Source of the DNA: an uncultured Gemmatimonadota bacterium
GTDB taxonomy: Bacteria; Gemmatimonadota; Gemmatimonadetes; Gemmatimonadales; GWC2-71-9
DNA: 15,141 nucleotides
Direction: 5' to 3'
Assembly: GCA_913009915.1 (NCBI GenBank)
Contig: CAJVYZ010000006.1
Location: 1 to 15,141, forward strand
The first letter of the stretch is position 1. The number at the start of each line of letters is the position of its first letter. Below, piece after piece: positions 8,072-14,210 of the stretch. The notes beneath the pieces were generated by a model. The model searched no databases, had not been told where the DNA came from, and saw only the letters and a list, made by a program, of their open reading frames with translations. The position numbers and the translations under genes were made by a program.

Positions 8072-9434
8072 CGGAGCTGGCCGTGATGCCTAGGCGTTTG
8101 AGCCGGCGGTAGAGGTTGCCGCGATCGGTCTGAAGGATGCGGGCCGCCTCGGCCACGTTCCCGCTCGCCTTGGTAATCGCGCCGACGATCAGGGACCTTT
8201 CGTAGTCGTCCAGCGCGTCGGTGAGAGAGCGCGACAGTAGTAGAGCCGGCACCGGATCACCCCCATCCACCACGGTCATCGCCAAGGGCAGGACTTGTTG
8301 CACCCGGGTGGCGTCGATATCGGGCCCACCAAGGATGGTGAGCCGTTCGATGATGTTGGCCAACTCGCGCACGTTGCCGGGCCAGGCGTACGTCATCATC
8401 AACTCCAAGGCGTCCTGGGTAAACCGCGGAGGCTTCCGGGGTCGAATCCGGGTTGCCAGGTGTTCCACCAGGGCCGGAAGGTCCTCGATTCGCTCTCGTA
8501 AGGTGGGAACGTGTACCGGGAACACGTGAAGGCGGAAGAACAAGTCCTGCCGAAACGTGCCTTCCGAGACGGCCTGGGTCAGGTCGTGATTGGTCGCGGC
8601 AATGATCCGTACATCGACCGGCACGGTCGACTCGCCGCCGACCCGCTCCACTTCGTTGGTCTCCAGGGTGCGGAGCAGCTTGGCTCGGGCCTCGAGACTG
8701 AGATCCCCGACTTCGTCGAGGAACAAGGTGCCCCCGCTGGCCAGCTCGAATCGCCCCAGTCGGCGGTCGGTCGCGCCGGTAAAGGCGCCGCGCTCGTGTC
8801 CGAACATCTCCGATTCGACGAGATCGCGAGGAATGGCCGCGCAGTTGACCGTCACGAACGGCCCGGTCTGGCGCGGGCTCGCGTAGTGGATGGCGGCGGC
8901 GACGAGTTCCTTCCCGGTGCCCGACTCGCCGGTGATCAATACCCGCGTGTCGGTGGGACCCACTTGGGCGATCAGCTCCCGGACCGCCTGCAAGCTTCGG
9001 CTGTCGCCCACCAATTCCGTCCGTGGCATCACCGCTTCCCGCAACGCACGATTCTCCGCCCGCGCGAGATACAACTCGATGGCCCCTTCGATCGTGACCA
9101 GTACACTCTCGGGACCCAGCGGCTTCTCGAGAAACTGAAACGCCCCTAGTTTGGTGGCGCGTACCGCGTCGGCGATGTTCGCCTTGCCGCTCATCATGAT
9201 CACCGGTACGTCGACGCCCCGGTGGCGCAGTTCCTTCAGCGTGGAGATGCCGTCCGGACCCGGTGGCATGAGGAAATCGAGCATGATGACGTCGGGCGGG
9301 AACCGCTCGGCGGTGGCCAGGGCAGACCCGCTGTTTTCCGCTTCGTGGACCTCGTACCCTTCAGCCCGCAGCAGAGCCGCCAGCATCCGCCGGATGTTGG
9401 CCTCATCGTCTACCAGCAGCACTCGTTGAGCCAT
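8055..9434 (-). CDS. NtrX/NtrC-type sigma-54 response regulator
   Basis: Cytoplasmic transcription activator of 459 aa. The receiver domain (1-120) has the acidic pair Asp9/Asp10, phospho-acceptor Asp53 in MLDFLMP and Lys104 in FLEKP. The AAA+ domain has Walker A GESGTGKE (169-176), the sigma-54 contact loop GAFTGA (216-221), Walker B GTLFLDE (235-241) and the YAWPGNVREL block. A Fis-type helix-turn-helix (NVAEAARILQTDRGNLYRRLKRLG) ends the protein. Architecture and pairing with the upstream kinase fit NtrX. It should activate sigma-54 promoters when phosphorylated. The kinase gene ends 58 bases upstream, and the next gene overlaps its 3' end. The start codon lies inside an inverted repeat. 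Confidence 0.95.
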   Translation of the reverse strand: MAQRVLLVDDEANIRRMLAALLRAEGYEVHEAENSGSALATAERFPPDVIMLDFLMPPGPDGISTLKELRHRGVDVPVIMMSGKANIADAVRATKLGAFQFLEKPLGPESVLVTIEGAIELYLARAENRALREAVMPRTELVGDSRSLQAVRELIAQVGPTDTRVLITGESGTGKELVAAAIHYASPRQTGPFVTVNCAAIPRDLVESEMFGHERGAFTGATDRRLGRFELASGGTLFLDEVGDLSLEARAKLLRTLETNEVERVGGESTVPVDVRIIAATNHDLTQAVSEGTFRQDLFFRLHVFPVHVPTLRERIEDLPALVEHLATRIRPRKPPRFTQDALELMMTYAWPGNVRELANIIERLTILGGPDIDATRVQQVLPLAMTVVDGGDPVPALLLSRSLTDALDDYERSLIVGAITKASGNVAEAARILQTDRGNLYRRLKRLGITASSVAHSD

Positions 9435-9475
9435 GGATGGAAGATACTAGCGGCGTGTCATTTTGACATCCATGG
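9431..9475 (-). promoter_or_regulatory. Inverted repeat over response-regulator start codon
   Basis: CCATGGATG (9431-9439) and CATCCATGG (9467-9475) are perfect 9-bp complements with a 27-base spacer; on the mRNA the 3' arm contains the ATG of the response regulator. A palindrome TGTCA-TTT-TGACA (9456-9468) lies partly inside and overlaps one arm. The structure could fold over the start codon or serve as an operator. A tiny frame (ATG at 9474, eight codons to TAG) precedes the gene. The role is inferred. Confidence 0.35.
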
Positions 9476-9492
9476 TCAGGAAGCCAGGTGGC

Positions 9493-10695
9493 CTAGGGCT
9501 GTGACTCCGGTGGCAGGGCGGGGAGGGTGATGACGAAGGTGGCCCCACCGCCCTGAGTGTCCTCGATACGGATGTCGCCGGAGTGTTGCTCCACCGCCTG
9601 CTTGACCAAGGCAAGCCCCAGTCCGGTGCCCTCGGCCTTGCCGGTGACGTAGGGATCGAAGATGCCCGCCCGCTCCGGGGCGGGGATACCCGGGCCGTCG
9701 TCGGCCACCCGGACCACCGTGGCCCGGTTCGACCCGTGGACGGAAACCGCCAGATGCCCGGTACCGCCGGTGGCCTCGACTGCGTTGCGCAGCACGTTGC
9801 CGAAGGCCCTGCGGAGCGGGTCGTAGTGCCCCACGATCGACGCCTCGGTGGCCTCCAGCATAAGGTCCACGGTCATCGAGTCGGGCACGACCGACCGTAC
9901 CAGCTCGCCCAGCAACTCGTTGACGTCGATCTCGGCTGGTGGCCCAACGGGTAGCCGCCCAAAATCGGTAAACTCTCTGGCCAGCTGTTCGAGCTGCGCG
10001 GCCTCGGCTTCCAGGACCTCCAGCGACTCGGCCTGGTCCGCACCCGCGGTTCGCTGCAGCTGGGCGATGGCGAACCTGATCGGCGTCAGCGGGTTTTTCA
10101 TTTCGTGCGCAACGCGCCGGGCCACTTCGCGGAACGCTCTGAGGCGCTCGGCTTCGAGTTCCCGGCTCCGGCCGGCCGCCAACTCGCCGGCCATGTCTCT
10201 CAGGGCCGATCGCAGCGCCGCGAACTCGGGAGCTCCCCGGGTGGGTGGACCTTCGGGGAGCGGCTGACTCTGCCGGATCCGATCCGTCCAGCCGACCAGC
10301 TCGTTGATGGGTCGGCTGAGCTGTCGGGAGAGATGACCGGCGAGTATCATGGACGCGTACACCAGAATGGCGCCGACGATCATGATGGCGATGGCCAGGC
10401 CGGTCGAGTAGTAGCCCATGTACACCAGGGACCGTTGCGCTTCCGCCAAGGCTTGGTTCAGCGCCTCTACCTCCGTGGCGAACGCCTGGCGATCATCGGG
10501 GGAAAGAGCGGTGGTGTCGACCGACTCGATGACCAGGCGGCCGGCGGTGCCGATCCGCTCCAGGGCCAGGGCGGTCGATCCGGTCGGGCTGGTTGCCTGG
10601 AGGGTGAAGGCCCAGCCAACGATGAGGGCGGTCGTGGGGAGGGCTCCGAGGAGGACGAGGATGCCGAGGATGCGGCTGCGGAAGGACAGCGCCAT
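9493..10695 (-). CDS. NtrY-like sensor histidine kinase
   Basis: Inner-membrane sensor kinase of 400 aa. Two membrane segments (about 8-30 and 95-120: STGLAIAIMIVGAILVYASM) bracket a short periplasmic loop with a helix rich in Ala and Glu. A HAMP-like linker follows (LSRQLSRPINELVGWTDRI). The dimerisation/phosphotransfer domain has His197 in VAHEMKNPLTPI, the NtrY/NtrB-type H-box. The ATPase domain has the N-box near FGNVLRNAVEA, G1 ADDGPGIP and G2 GTGLGLALV. ATG 10695 is chosen because the upstream extension is His/Pro-rich and lacks family features. Its likely partner is the response regulator next door. Upstream TTTAAA lies only a few bases before the ATG, and no Shine-Dalgarno is visible. 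Confidence 0.93.
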   Translation of the reverse strand: MALSFRSRILGILVLLGALPTTALIVGWAFTLQATSPTGSTALALERIGTAGRLVIESVDTTALSPDDRQAFATEVEALNQALAEAQRSLVYMGYYSTGLAIAIMIVGAILVYASMILAGHLSRQLSRPINELVGWTDRIRQSQPLPEGPPTRGAPEFAALRSALRDMAGELAAGRSRELEAERLRAFREVARRVAHEMKNPLTPIRFAIAQLQRTAGADQAESLEVLEAEAAQLEQLAREFTDFGRLPVGPPAEIDVNELLGELVRSVVPDSMTVDLMLEATEASIVGHYDPLRRAFGNVLRNAVEATGGTGHLAVSVHGSNRATVVRVADDGPGIPAPERAGIFDPYVTGKAEGTGLGLALVKQAVEQHSGDIRIEDTQGGGATFVITLPALPPESQP

Positions 10696-10802
10696 GATGT
10701 TTAAAGCTACAGGGTCGTGGGGTAGGGTGATACCGGGATGGTGCGGGAGGGCGACATGATGGTCCGTGAACTGATGGTACAGCGCGTGCGATGATGGCCC
10801 GA

Positions 10803-10830
10803 AGGATGCTATACTTCCGGAGGATGCTAT
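10803..10830 (+). promoter_or_regulatory. Extended -10 promoter with direct repeats
   Basis: TGCTATACT (10807-10815) matches an extended -10 element, TGn followed by TATACT. It lies within a 10-bp direct repeat AGGATGCTAT at 10803-10812 and 10821-10830, whose 18-base period spans about two helical turns. A start near 10822 would place the leader-recognition gene at 10860 correctly downstream. A good -35 is lacking, as expected for extended -10 promoters. The repeats could be activator or repressor half-sites. Confidence 0.45.
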
Positions 10831-10859
10831 GCCATGGTGCGGCACCTTCTACTTGGACT

Positions 10860-11174
10860 ATGACCAGAAACGACGATCAGGCATTCGATGCCGGGGACGA
10901 CGAAGTGTTGCCAATGACCAACCCTCGAGTCGTGTTCTGCGCTGTTGAGGATGGCGCCGTTCTGCTATCCACGGCCGATGAGGTCTATTTCGGCCTCAAC
11001 GAGGTCGGGGTGCGAGTGTGGCAGATGCTCCCGCCCCACCACACGACGGTTCGTCAGGTGTGTGACAGTTTGTTGGAGGAGTACCCTGATGCCGTGGCCG
11101 AGGAGGTCTTGGCGGACGTAAGGGAACTGCTCCAGCAGCTGAGAGAGCACGGTCTGGTGCACGCCGCCGCCTAG
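10860..11174 (+). CDS. Lasso peptide B1: PqqD-like leader-binding RRE protein
   Basis: A PqqD-family RiPP recognition element that should bind the precursor leader and present it to the peptidase and cyclase. The fold signature is clear: VVFCAVEDGAVLLSTADEVYFGLNEVGVRVWQML (beta-hairpin plus first helix, written here by its key residues D-G-A-V-L, L-N-E-V-G and V-W), then a helix pair VRQVCDSLLEEYP and EEVLADVRELLQQLREHGLV. From ATG 10860 it has 104 aa; ATG 10914 gives 86 aa and a shorter acidic N-terminus, and ATGs further upstream would precede or overlap the predicted promoter. No Shine-Dalgarno favours one. It is separated from B2 by 348 bases but belongs functionally to the lasso cluster. 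Confidence 0.88.
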   Translation: MTRNDDQAFDAGDDEVLPMTNPRVVFCAVEDGAVLLSTADEVYFGLNEVGVRVWQMLPPHHTTVRQVCDSLLEEYPDAVAEEVLADVRELLQQLREHGLVHAAA

Positions 11175-11522
11175 CCTGCCCGGTCATCGATGGGCCCGCC
11201 ACACCGTCGAATCACGACCGCATGAGTCAACCCGACGAGCAGGGTCCCCTGTGGCGGATGGTCCGCTTCCATGACCAACCTGTAGTCTGTTCGCGACAAT
11301 TCAGCCGTTTGCCGCACCGCCCGATCGCTGACTGTGATTGTAACATGTTGTAGTTAAACGTGTTATGTAGCTCGGTGCCGGTTCTGTTGGCAGCCTCCAC
11401 GGCCCCCTCCTTGGCCCGAACCATGCCGATTGATAACCCGTAACTAGGGGCGCCATGGATGTCGTACCCTTCGTTCCCTTGCCAGATTGATGATCTGCCT
11501 TCCCGGGCTTCGGAGTCCCACG
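11175..11522 (+). other. Non-coding gap between lasso B1 and B2
   Basis: No convincing gene is present. A 43-codon frame at 11222-11353 has no Shine-Dalgarno and no recognised motif. An AT-rich patch at about 11331-11370 stands out from the GC-rich surroundings and contains the imperfect inverted repeat TAACATG (11341-11347)/CGTGTTA (11359-11365). TTGTAA (11338-11343) and TGTTAT (11361-11366), 17 bases apart, could be a weak -35/-10 pair for the B2-C-A-kinase unit. Apart from GGAG at 11512-11515 before B2, nothing else is seen. Confidence 0.5.
11338..11366 (+). promoter_or_regulatory. Candidate promoter for lasso B2-C-A-kinase unit
   Basis: TTGTAA and TGTTAT are spaced by 17 bases, each matching four of six consensus positions, inside the only AT-rich patch of the gap. 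The -10 overlaps the right arm of an imperfect TAACATG/CGTGTTA repeat, so regulator binding would affect it. This is a weak match-based prediction. Confidence 0.3.
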
Positions 11523-11972
11523 ATGAAATGGTACCGGATTCCCGCCAAGCTCATCCGTCTGCCCGGCTCTCAGCTAATGGACCTGGCCTTGGCGCAGTGG
11601 TCGATCCTGTGGGCGCAAGGTACGGTCTGGATTCGGCCGCGAGGTGAGTTGCTGCTGATGACGAGTGCCACTGCCGGGGATGACTTTGGCGGCAGTGAAT
11701 CGCGTGCTCGCGCGCTGGACTTGGCCGTTCGCCGGGTGGCCCGCTTCGGAATCCTGCGGCCGCAATGCCTGGTTCGGGCGTTGGCGCTGCATCGATTGCT
11801 GACGCGGGCCGGCGTTCGAGGAAGTCGGGTCCGAATCGGTGTTCGGTTGACCGAAGCGGAATTCTCGGCCCACGCCTGGGTGGTGTGGGGCTCGACCGTA
11901 CTTGGTGACGACCTTCACAGTGTGAGACAATTCGCCGCCATTACCGACGGCCAAGCGGCCACCAGGGCATGA
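11523..11972 (+). CDS. Lasso peptide B2: transglutaminase-like leader peptidase
   Basis: Cysteine protease of the lasso B2 family (149 aa), which cuts the leader from the precursor once B1 has delivered it. The catalytic Cys82 sits in RPQCLVRALALHRLL and His117 in SAHAWVVWG, the usual C/H spacing of the family; Asp129 or Asp130 downstream (LGDDLHS) may complete the triad. The N-terminal helix region (LIRLPGSQLMDLALAQWSIL) is typical. ATG 11523 is chosen because GGAG lies seven bases upstream and the sequence MKWYRIPAKLI fits; a start at 11487 would add 12 residues without support. The stop overlaps the ATG of the cyclase gene (ATGA), indicating tight translational coupling. Confidence 0.93.
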   Translation: MKWYRIPAKLIRLPGSQLMDLALAQWSILWAQGTVWIRPRGELLLMTSATAGDDFGGSESRARALDLAVRRVARFGILRPQCLVRALALHRLLTRAGVRGSRVRIGVRLTEAEFSAHAWVVWGSTVLGDDLHSVRQFAAITDGQAATRA

Positions 11973-13870
11973 GTAGCATCATCGGACGGTTTCGGGGCCA
12001 AGGCGACGACGCGACCTCACGCTTCGAACTCGGACTGAGCCGGTTGGCTCACCGGGGTGCTGAGGACATCGACGCGGTGTCCACTGCCGGCGGGATTCTG
12101 GGAGTCACCCGGTACCGGTGGGAGTGTGACAGCGCCATCGCCGGTCCGGCTATGGTGGCCGCTTGCGGGGAATGGGTAGCCGTCACTGACGCCGCCCTGT
12201 ACTACCAAACGGACCTCCGCCGCTGCCTGCAGCAGGCAGGGGCCTCACTGGAAAGCGGTGCAGCTTCGGCAGCCAGCCTGATCCTGCACGCCTTTCGAAC
12301 CTGGGGGCCCGATTGCCTGCGGTACCTCGAGGGCGATTACGCCTTTGTCGTTTGGAACCGGGCGACGGACGAAGTCTTTGCCGCCCGGGATTTTGCCGGA
12401 AGCCGGCCGCTCTACTGGGCCGAAGTCGGAGGGAGCATCACCGTGACCTCGGGAGTCGAGGCCACGCTTGCCGCCGCGGGACTAGAACGACGGCTCGTCA
12501 CCGGTGCCCTGGCGAGTAACCTGTCGGGATACCCAGCCTTGGGTGAGGGTACCCACTACCAGGGCGTGTACACCCTCCCCGCCGGTTACTACGTGCATTG
12601 GCGGGCCGGTCATACTCGCGAGGTTGCCCGATGGTGGACGCTCCCGTCGGACGGACCAACGCTGCCCGGTGAGGAGGCGGCGCACCAACTCCGTACCCTG
12701 TTGGTGAGAGCGGTCGAGGAACGCGCCCTGCCGGGAGATACCACCGCGGTGTGGCTGAGCGGAGGCTGGGATTCCACCGCGGTCCTCGGCGCCGCCCGGC
12801 AGACAGGAGGAGCGCACCGCTGGCAGGCGGTGTCGATCAGCTACCCGCCGGACGATCCGGGACGGGAGGACGAGTTGATCGCCGGCGCGGCGGAGTTCTG
12901 CTCGGTGCCGGTCGAATGGATCGATTCCGAATCGCTCCCCGTCCTGGCCGAACCGGAGCGTGATCCGTTCGCTCACGCGTTTGCCGGGTGGTTGCGGGGA
13001 TTGGCGACGACGGCGTCGGAGAGTGGCGCCCGGGTGTCGTTGAGCGGGTACGGCGGGGATCAGTTGTTCCAGACGTCTGACGTGTTTCTGGCCGATCTGG
13101 TTCGGCGGGGGCGTTTGGTGGCGCTGGGCCGGGAATGGCTGCATTCTCGATGGCGCGGGGAAGCCATGAGTTTCCTCCGGTGGGCGGTGAAGCCGGCGCT
13201 CCCGGCAGGCATCCGGGCCACGGTGGCGTCACTCAGAGGCGGCGATGGCATGAGCAGCCATCTCGACCGGGCCACTCCTCCATGGGCAACCGTGGATTCC
13301 GGGGAAGCCGCTGTGGCCGGCGCACTCGCCCTCGTGCCGCGAGAACCGGGTGAAGACCACGCGGCCCACGAAATGCGATGGTACCTGACTGATCGGTACT
13401 TCCCGGCCGTCAACTGCGTGGTGGCCGAAGTCGCTCTCGAGTGCGGCACGGAGGTCAGGTCACCGCTGATGGATGAGCGGATCGTCCGGCTGGCGGTGTC
13501 CCGGCCGCAAGAAGAACGGTCCAGCAGGGGCGAGACCAAGCGCCTTCTGCGCCAGGCCATGATGGGGTTGCTGCCGGCCGAGACCCTCGAGCCTCGCACG
13601 CGGCGGACCGGAACGACAGGCGGCTACTTCCATAGAGGGTTGCGGGTTAATGCCGAGTGGGTCCCGGGGTTGTTCAAGCAGTCACGGTTGGCGGACATGG
13701 GGCTCATCCGGCCCGACGTTTTCCTGCGGTGGTGGGAGTGGTTCACCGAAGGAGGAGAAGGGCCGTGGGACGTGGCACTGTGTGCCACGATCCAGACGGA
13801 GCGGTGGCTTCAACGAACCGAAAGTCGCGGTAACCCTACCGCCGCTGATTTGACCGCGGCGGCCCACTAG
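11969..13870 (+). CDS. Lasso peptide C: asparagine-synthetase-like macrolactam synthetase
   Basis: ATP-dependent enzyme (633 aa) that adenylates the Asp/Glu side chain of the core peptide and joins it to the new N-terminus to form the macrolactam. The N-terminal half is a class II glutaminase fold (LAHRGAEDID, then YLEGDYAFVVWNRA), but residue 2 is Ser, so the Cys nucleophile of true AsnB is missing and ammonia production is unlikely. The synthetase half has the PP-loop SGGWDS at 264-269 and SGYGGDQLF from Ser359, where AsnB-type enzymes normally have GGDE; here Gln replaces Glu. The C-terminal region keeps EVRSPLMDERIV and the Lys/Arg-rich ETKRLLRQAM block. It overlaps B2 by four bases, and the precursor gene begins 89 bases downstream. 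Confidence 0.95.
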   Translation: MSSIIGRFRGQGDDATSRFELGLSRLAHRGAEDIDAVSTAGGILGVTRYRWECDSAIAGPAMVAACGEWVAVTDAALYYQTDLRRCLQQAGASLESGAASAASLILHAFRTWGPDCLRYLEGDYAFVVWNRATDEVFAARDFAGSRPLYWAEVGGSITVTSGVEATLAAAGLERRLVTGALASNLSGYPALGEGTHYQGVYTLPAGYYVHWRAGHTREVARWWTLPSDGPTLPGEEAAHQLRTLLVRAVEERALPGDTTAVWLSGGWDSTAVLGAARQTGGAHRWQAVSISYPPDDPGREDELIAGAAEFCSVPVEWIDSESLPVLAEPERDPFAHAFAGWLRGLATTASESGARVSLSGYGGDQLFQTSDVFLADLVRRGRLVALGREWLHSRWRGEAMSFLRWAVKPALPAGIRATVASLRGGDGMSSHLDRATPPWATVDSGEAAVAGALALVPREPGEDHAAHEMRWYLTDRYFPAVNCVVAEVALECGTEVRSPLMDERIVRLAVSRPQEERSSRGETKRLLRQAMMGLLPAETLEPRTRRTGTTGGYFHRGLRVNAEWVPGLFKQSRLADMGLIRPDVFLRWWEWFTEGGEGPWDVALCATIQTERWLQRTESRGNPTAADLTAAAH

Positions 13871-13890
13871 GATGCCGTGGTCAACCACTA

Positions 13891-13907
13891 TCGGCCACTC
13901 GGGCCGA
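13891..13907 (+). other. Hairpin between cyclase and precursor genes
   Basis: TCGGCC (13891-13896) and GGCCGA (13902-13907) form a perfect 6-bp GC-rich stem with a 5-base loop. A small palindrome GTGGT-CA-ACCAC lies just before it (13877-13888). No T-tract follows, so it is more likely an mRNA-processing or stability element than a terminator. Confidence 0.35.
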
Positions 13908-13945
13908 CACCTTCCCGGGCGGGTGGCTCGGAGTCATTCTTCCAC

Positions 13946-13954
13946 AAGGAGGAG
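13946..13954 (+). promoter_or_regulatory. Strong ribosome binding site for lasso precursor
   Basis: AAGGAGGAG contains the full anti-16S core GGAGG seven bases before the ATG at 13960. It is the best Shine-Dalgarno in the window and fits a precursor that must be made in excess over its enzymes. Confidence 0.85.
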
Positions 13955-13959
13955 CCTCG

Positions 13960-14121
13960 ATGTACCATAAGCCGAAGGTTGAGCGTTTCGGTACAGTCCG
14001 GGAGCTCACCCTAGTGGGCTTCACTGGGGCAACTGATGGGTACACCATCAGTGGTCCCACGACGGGGAATGGGAATAATTACTGCGGGACTGCATCAAAC
14101 CCGTGTCCCACATCCTCGTAG
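13960..14121 (+). CDS. Lasso peptide precursor (A)
   Basis: A 53-residue precursor. The leader begins MYHKPKVERFGTVRELTL: Tyr2-x-x-Pro5, Gly11 and Leu16-Thr17 match the leader positions read by B1 and B2. If Thr17 is the usual -2 Thr, the core starts at Val19 and Asp26 is core position 8; if the more usual Gly1 is preferred, it starts at Gly20 and Asp26 is position 7. Asp26 is the only acidic residue after the leader, so it must be the ring acceptor either way. The tail after the ring is about 27 residues, long for a lasso peptide, rich in Gly, Asn, Thr and Ser, with Cys42 and Cys49 able to form a disulfide. It ends CPTSS. Position between cyclase and kinase genes and the strong ribosome site support it as real. 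Confidence 0.9.
   Translation: MYHKPKVERFGTVRELTLVGFTGATDGYTISGPTTGNGNNYCGTASNPCPTSS
14032..14052 (+). repeat. Perfect inverted repeat inside precursor gene
   Basis: ACTGATGG (14032-14039) and CCATCAGT (14045-14052) are exact complements with a 5-base loop. The element spans precisely codons 25-31, beginning one codon before the predicted ring-acceptor Asp26 codon. Whether it acts in the mRNA or is a coincidence of codon choice is unknown. Confidence 0.6.
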
Positions 14122-14124
14122 CCT

Positions 14125-14156
14125 GCGGGGGGGTAGGGGGCTTGCCCCCTACCCGC
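14125..14156 (+). terminator. Strong stem-loop after precursor gene
   Basis: Bases 14131-14140 pair perfectly with 14145-14154 (10 bp, mostly G-C) around a CTTG tetraloop, and GC/GC at 14125-14126 and 14155-14156 extend it past a 4-base bulge. It starts four bases after the precursor stop. There is no proper T-tract, so it is probably a partial terminator or a 3' stabiliser that lets precursor mRNA exceed that of the downstream kinase. Confidence 0.55.
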
Positions 14157-14210
14157 TTCTCGCGGTTTCCCTACGTTCTTGCCACAGCCGACTCCCAGCA
14201 ACCATGATCG

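Noticed and set aside
10829..10948. 39-codon frame with GGAGG five bases before its ATG, starting upstream of the lasso B1 gene
   Set aside because: It overlaps B1 in another frame, lacks the Y-x-x-P/L-T leader motifs, and its Arg-rich C-terminal half follows from the B1 codons. The good ribosome site is intriguing but not enough to call a gene.
11222..11353. 43-codon frame in the gap between lasso B1 and B2, ending in a Cys-rich segment
   Set aside because: There is no Shine-Dalgarno, no leader motif and no family resemblance. It could be a decayed gene, but it is not supported as coding.
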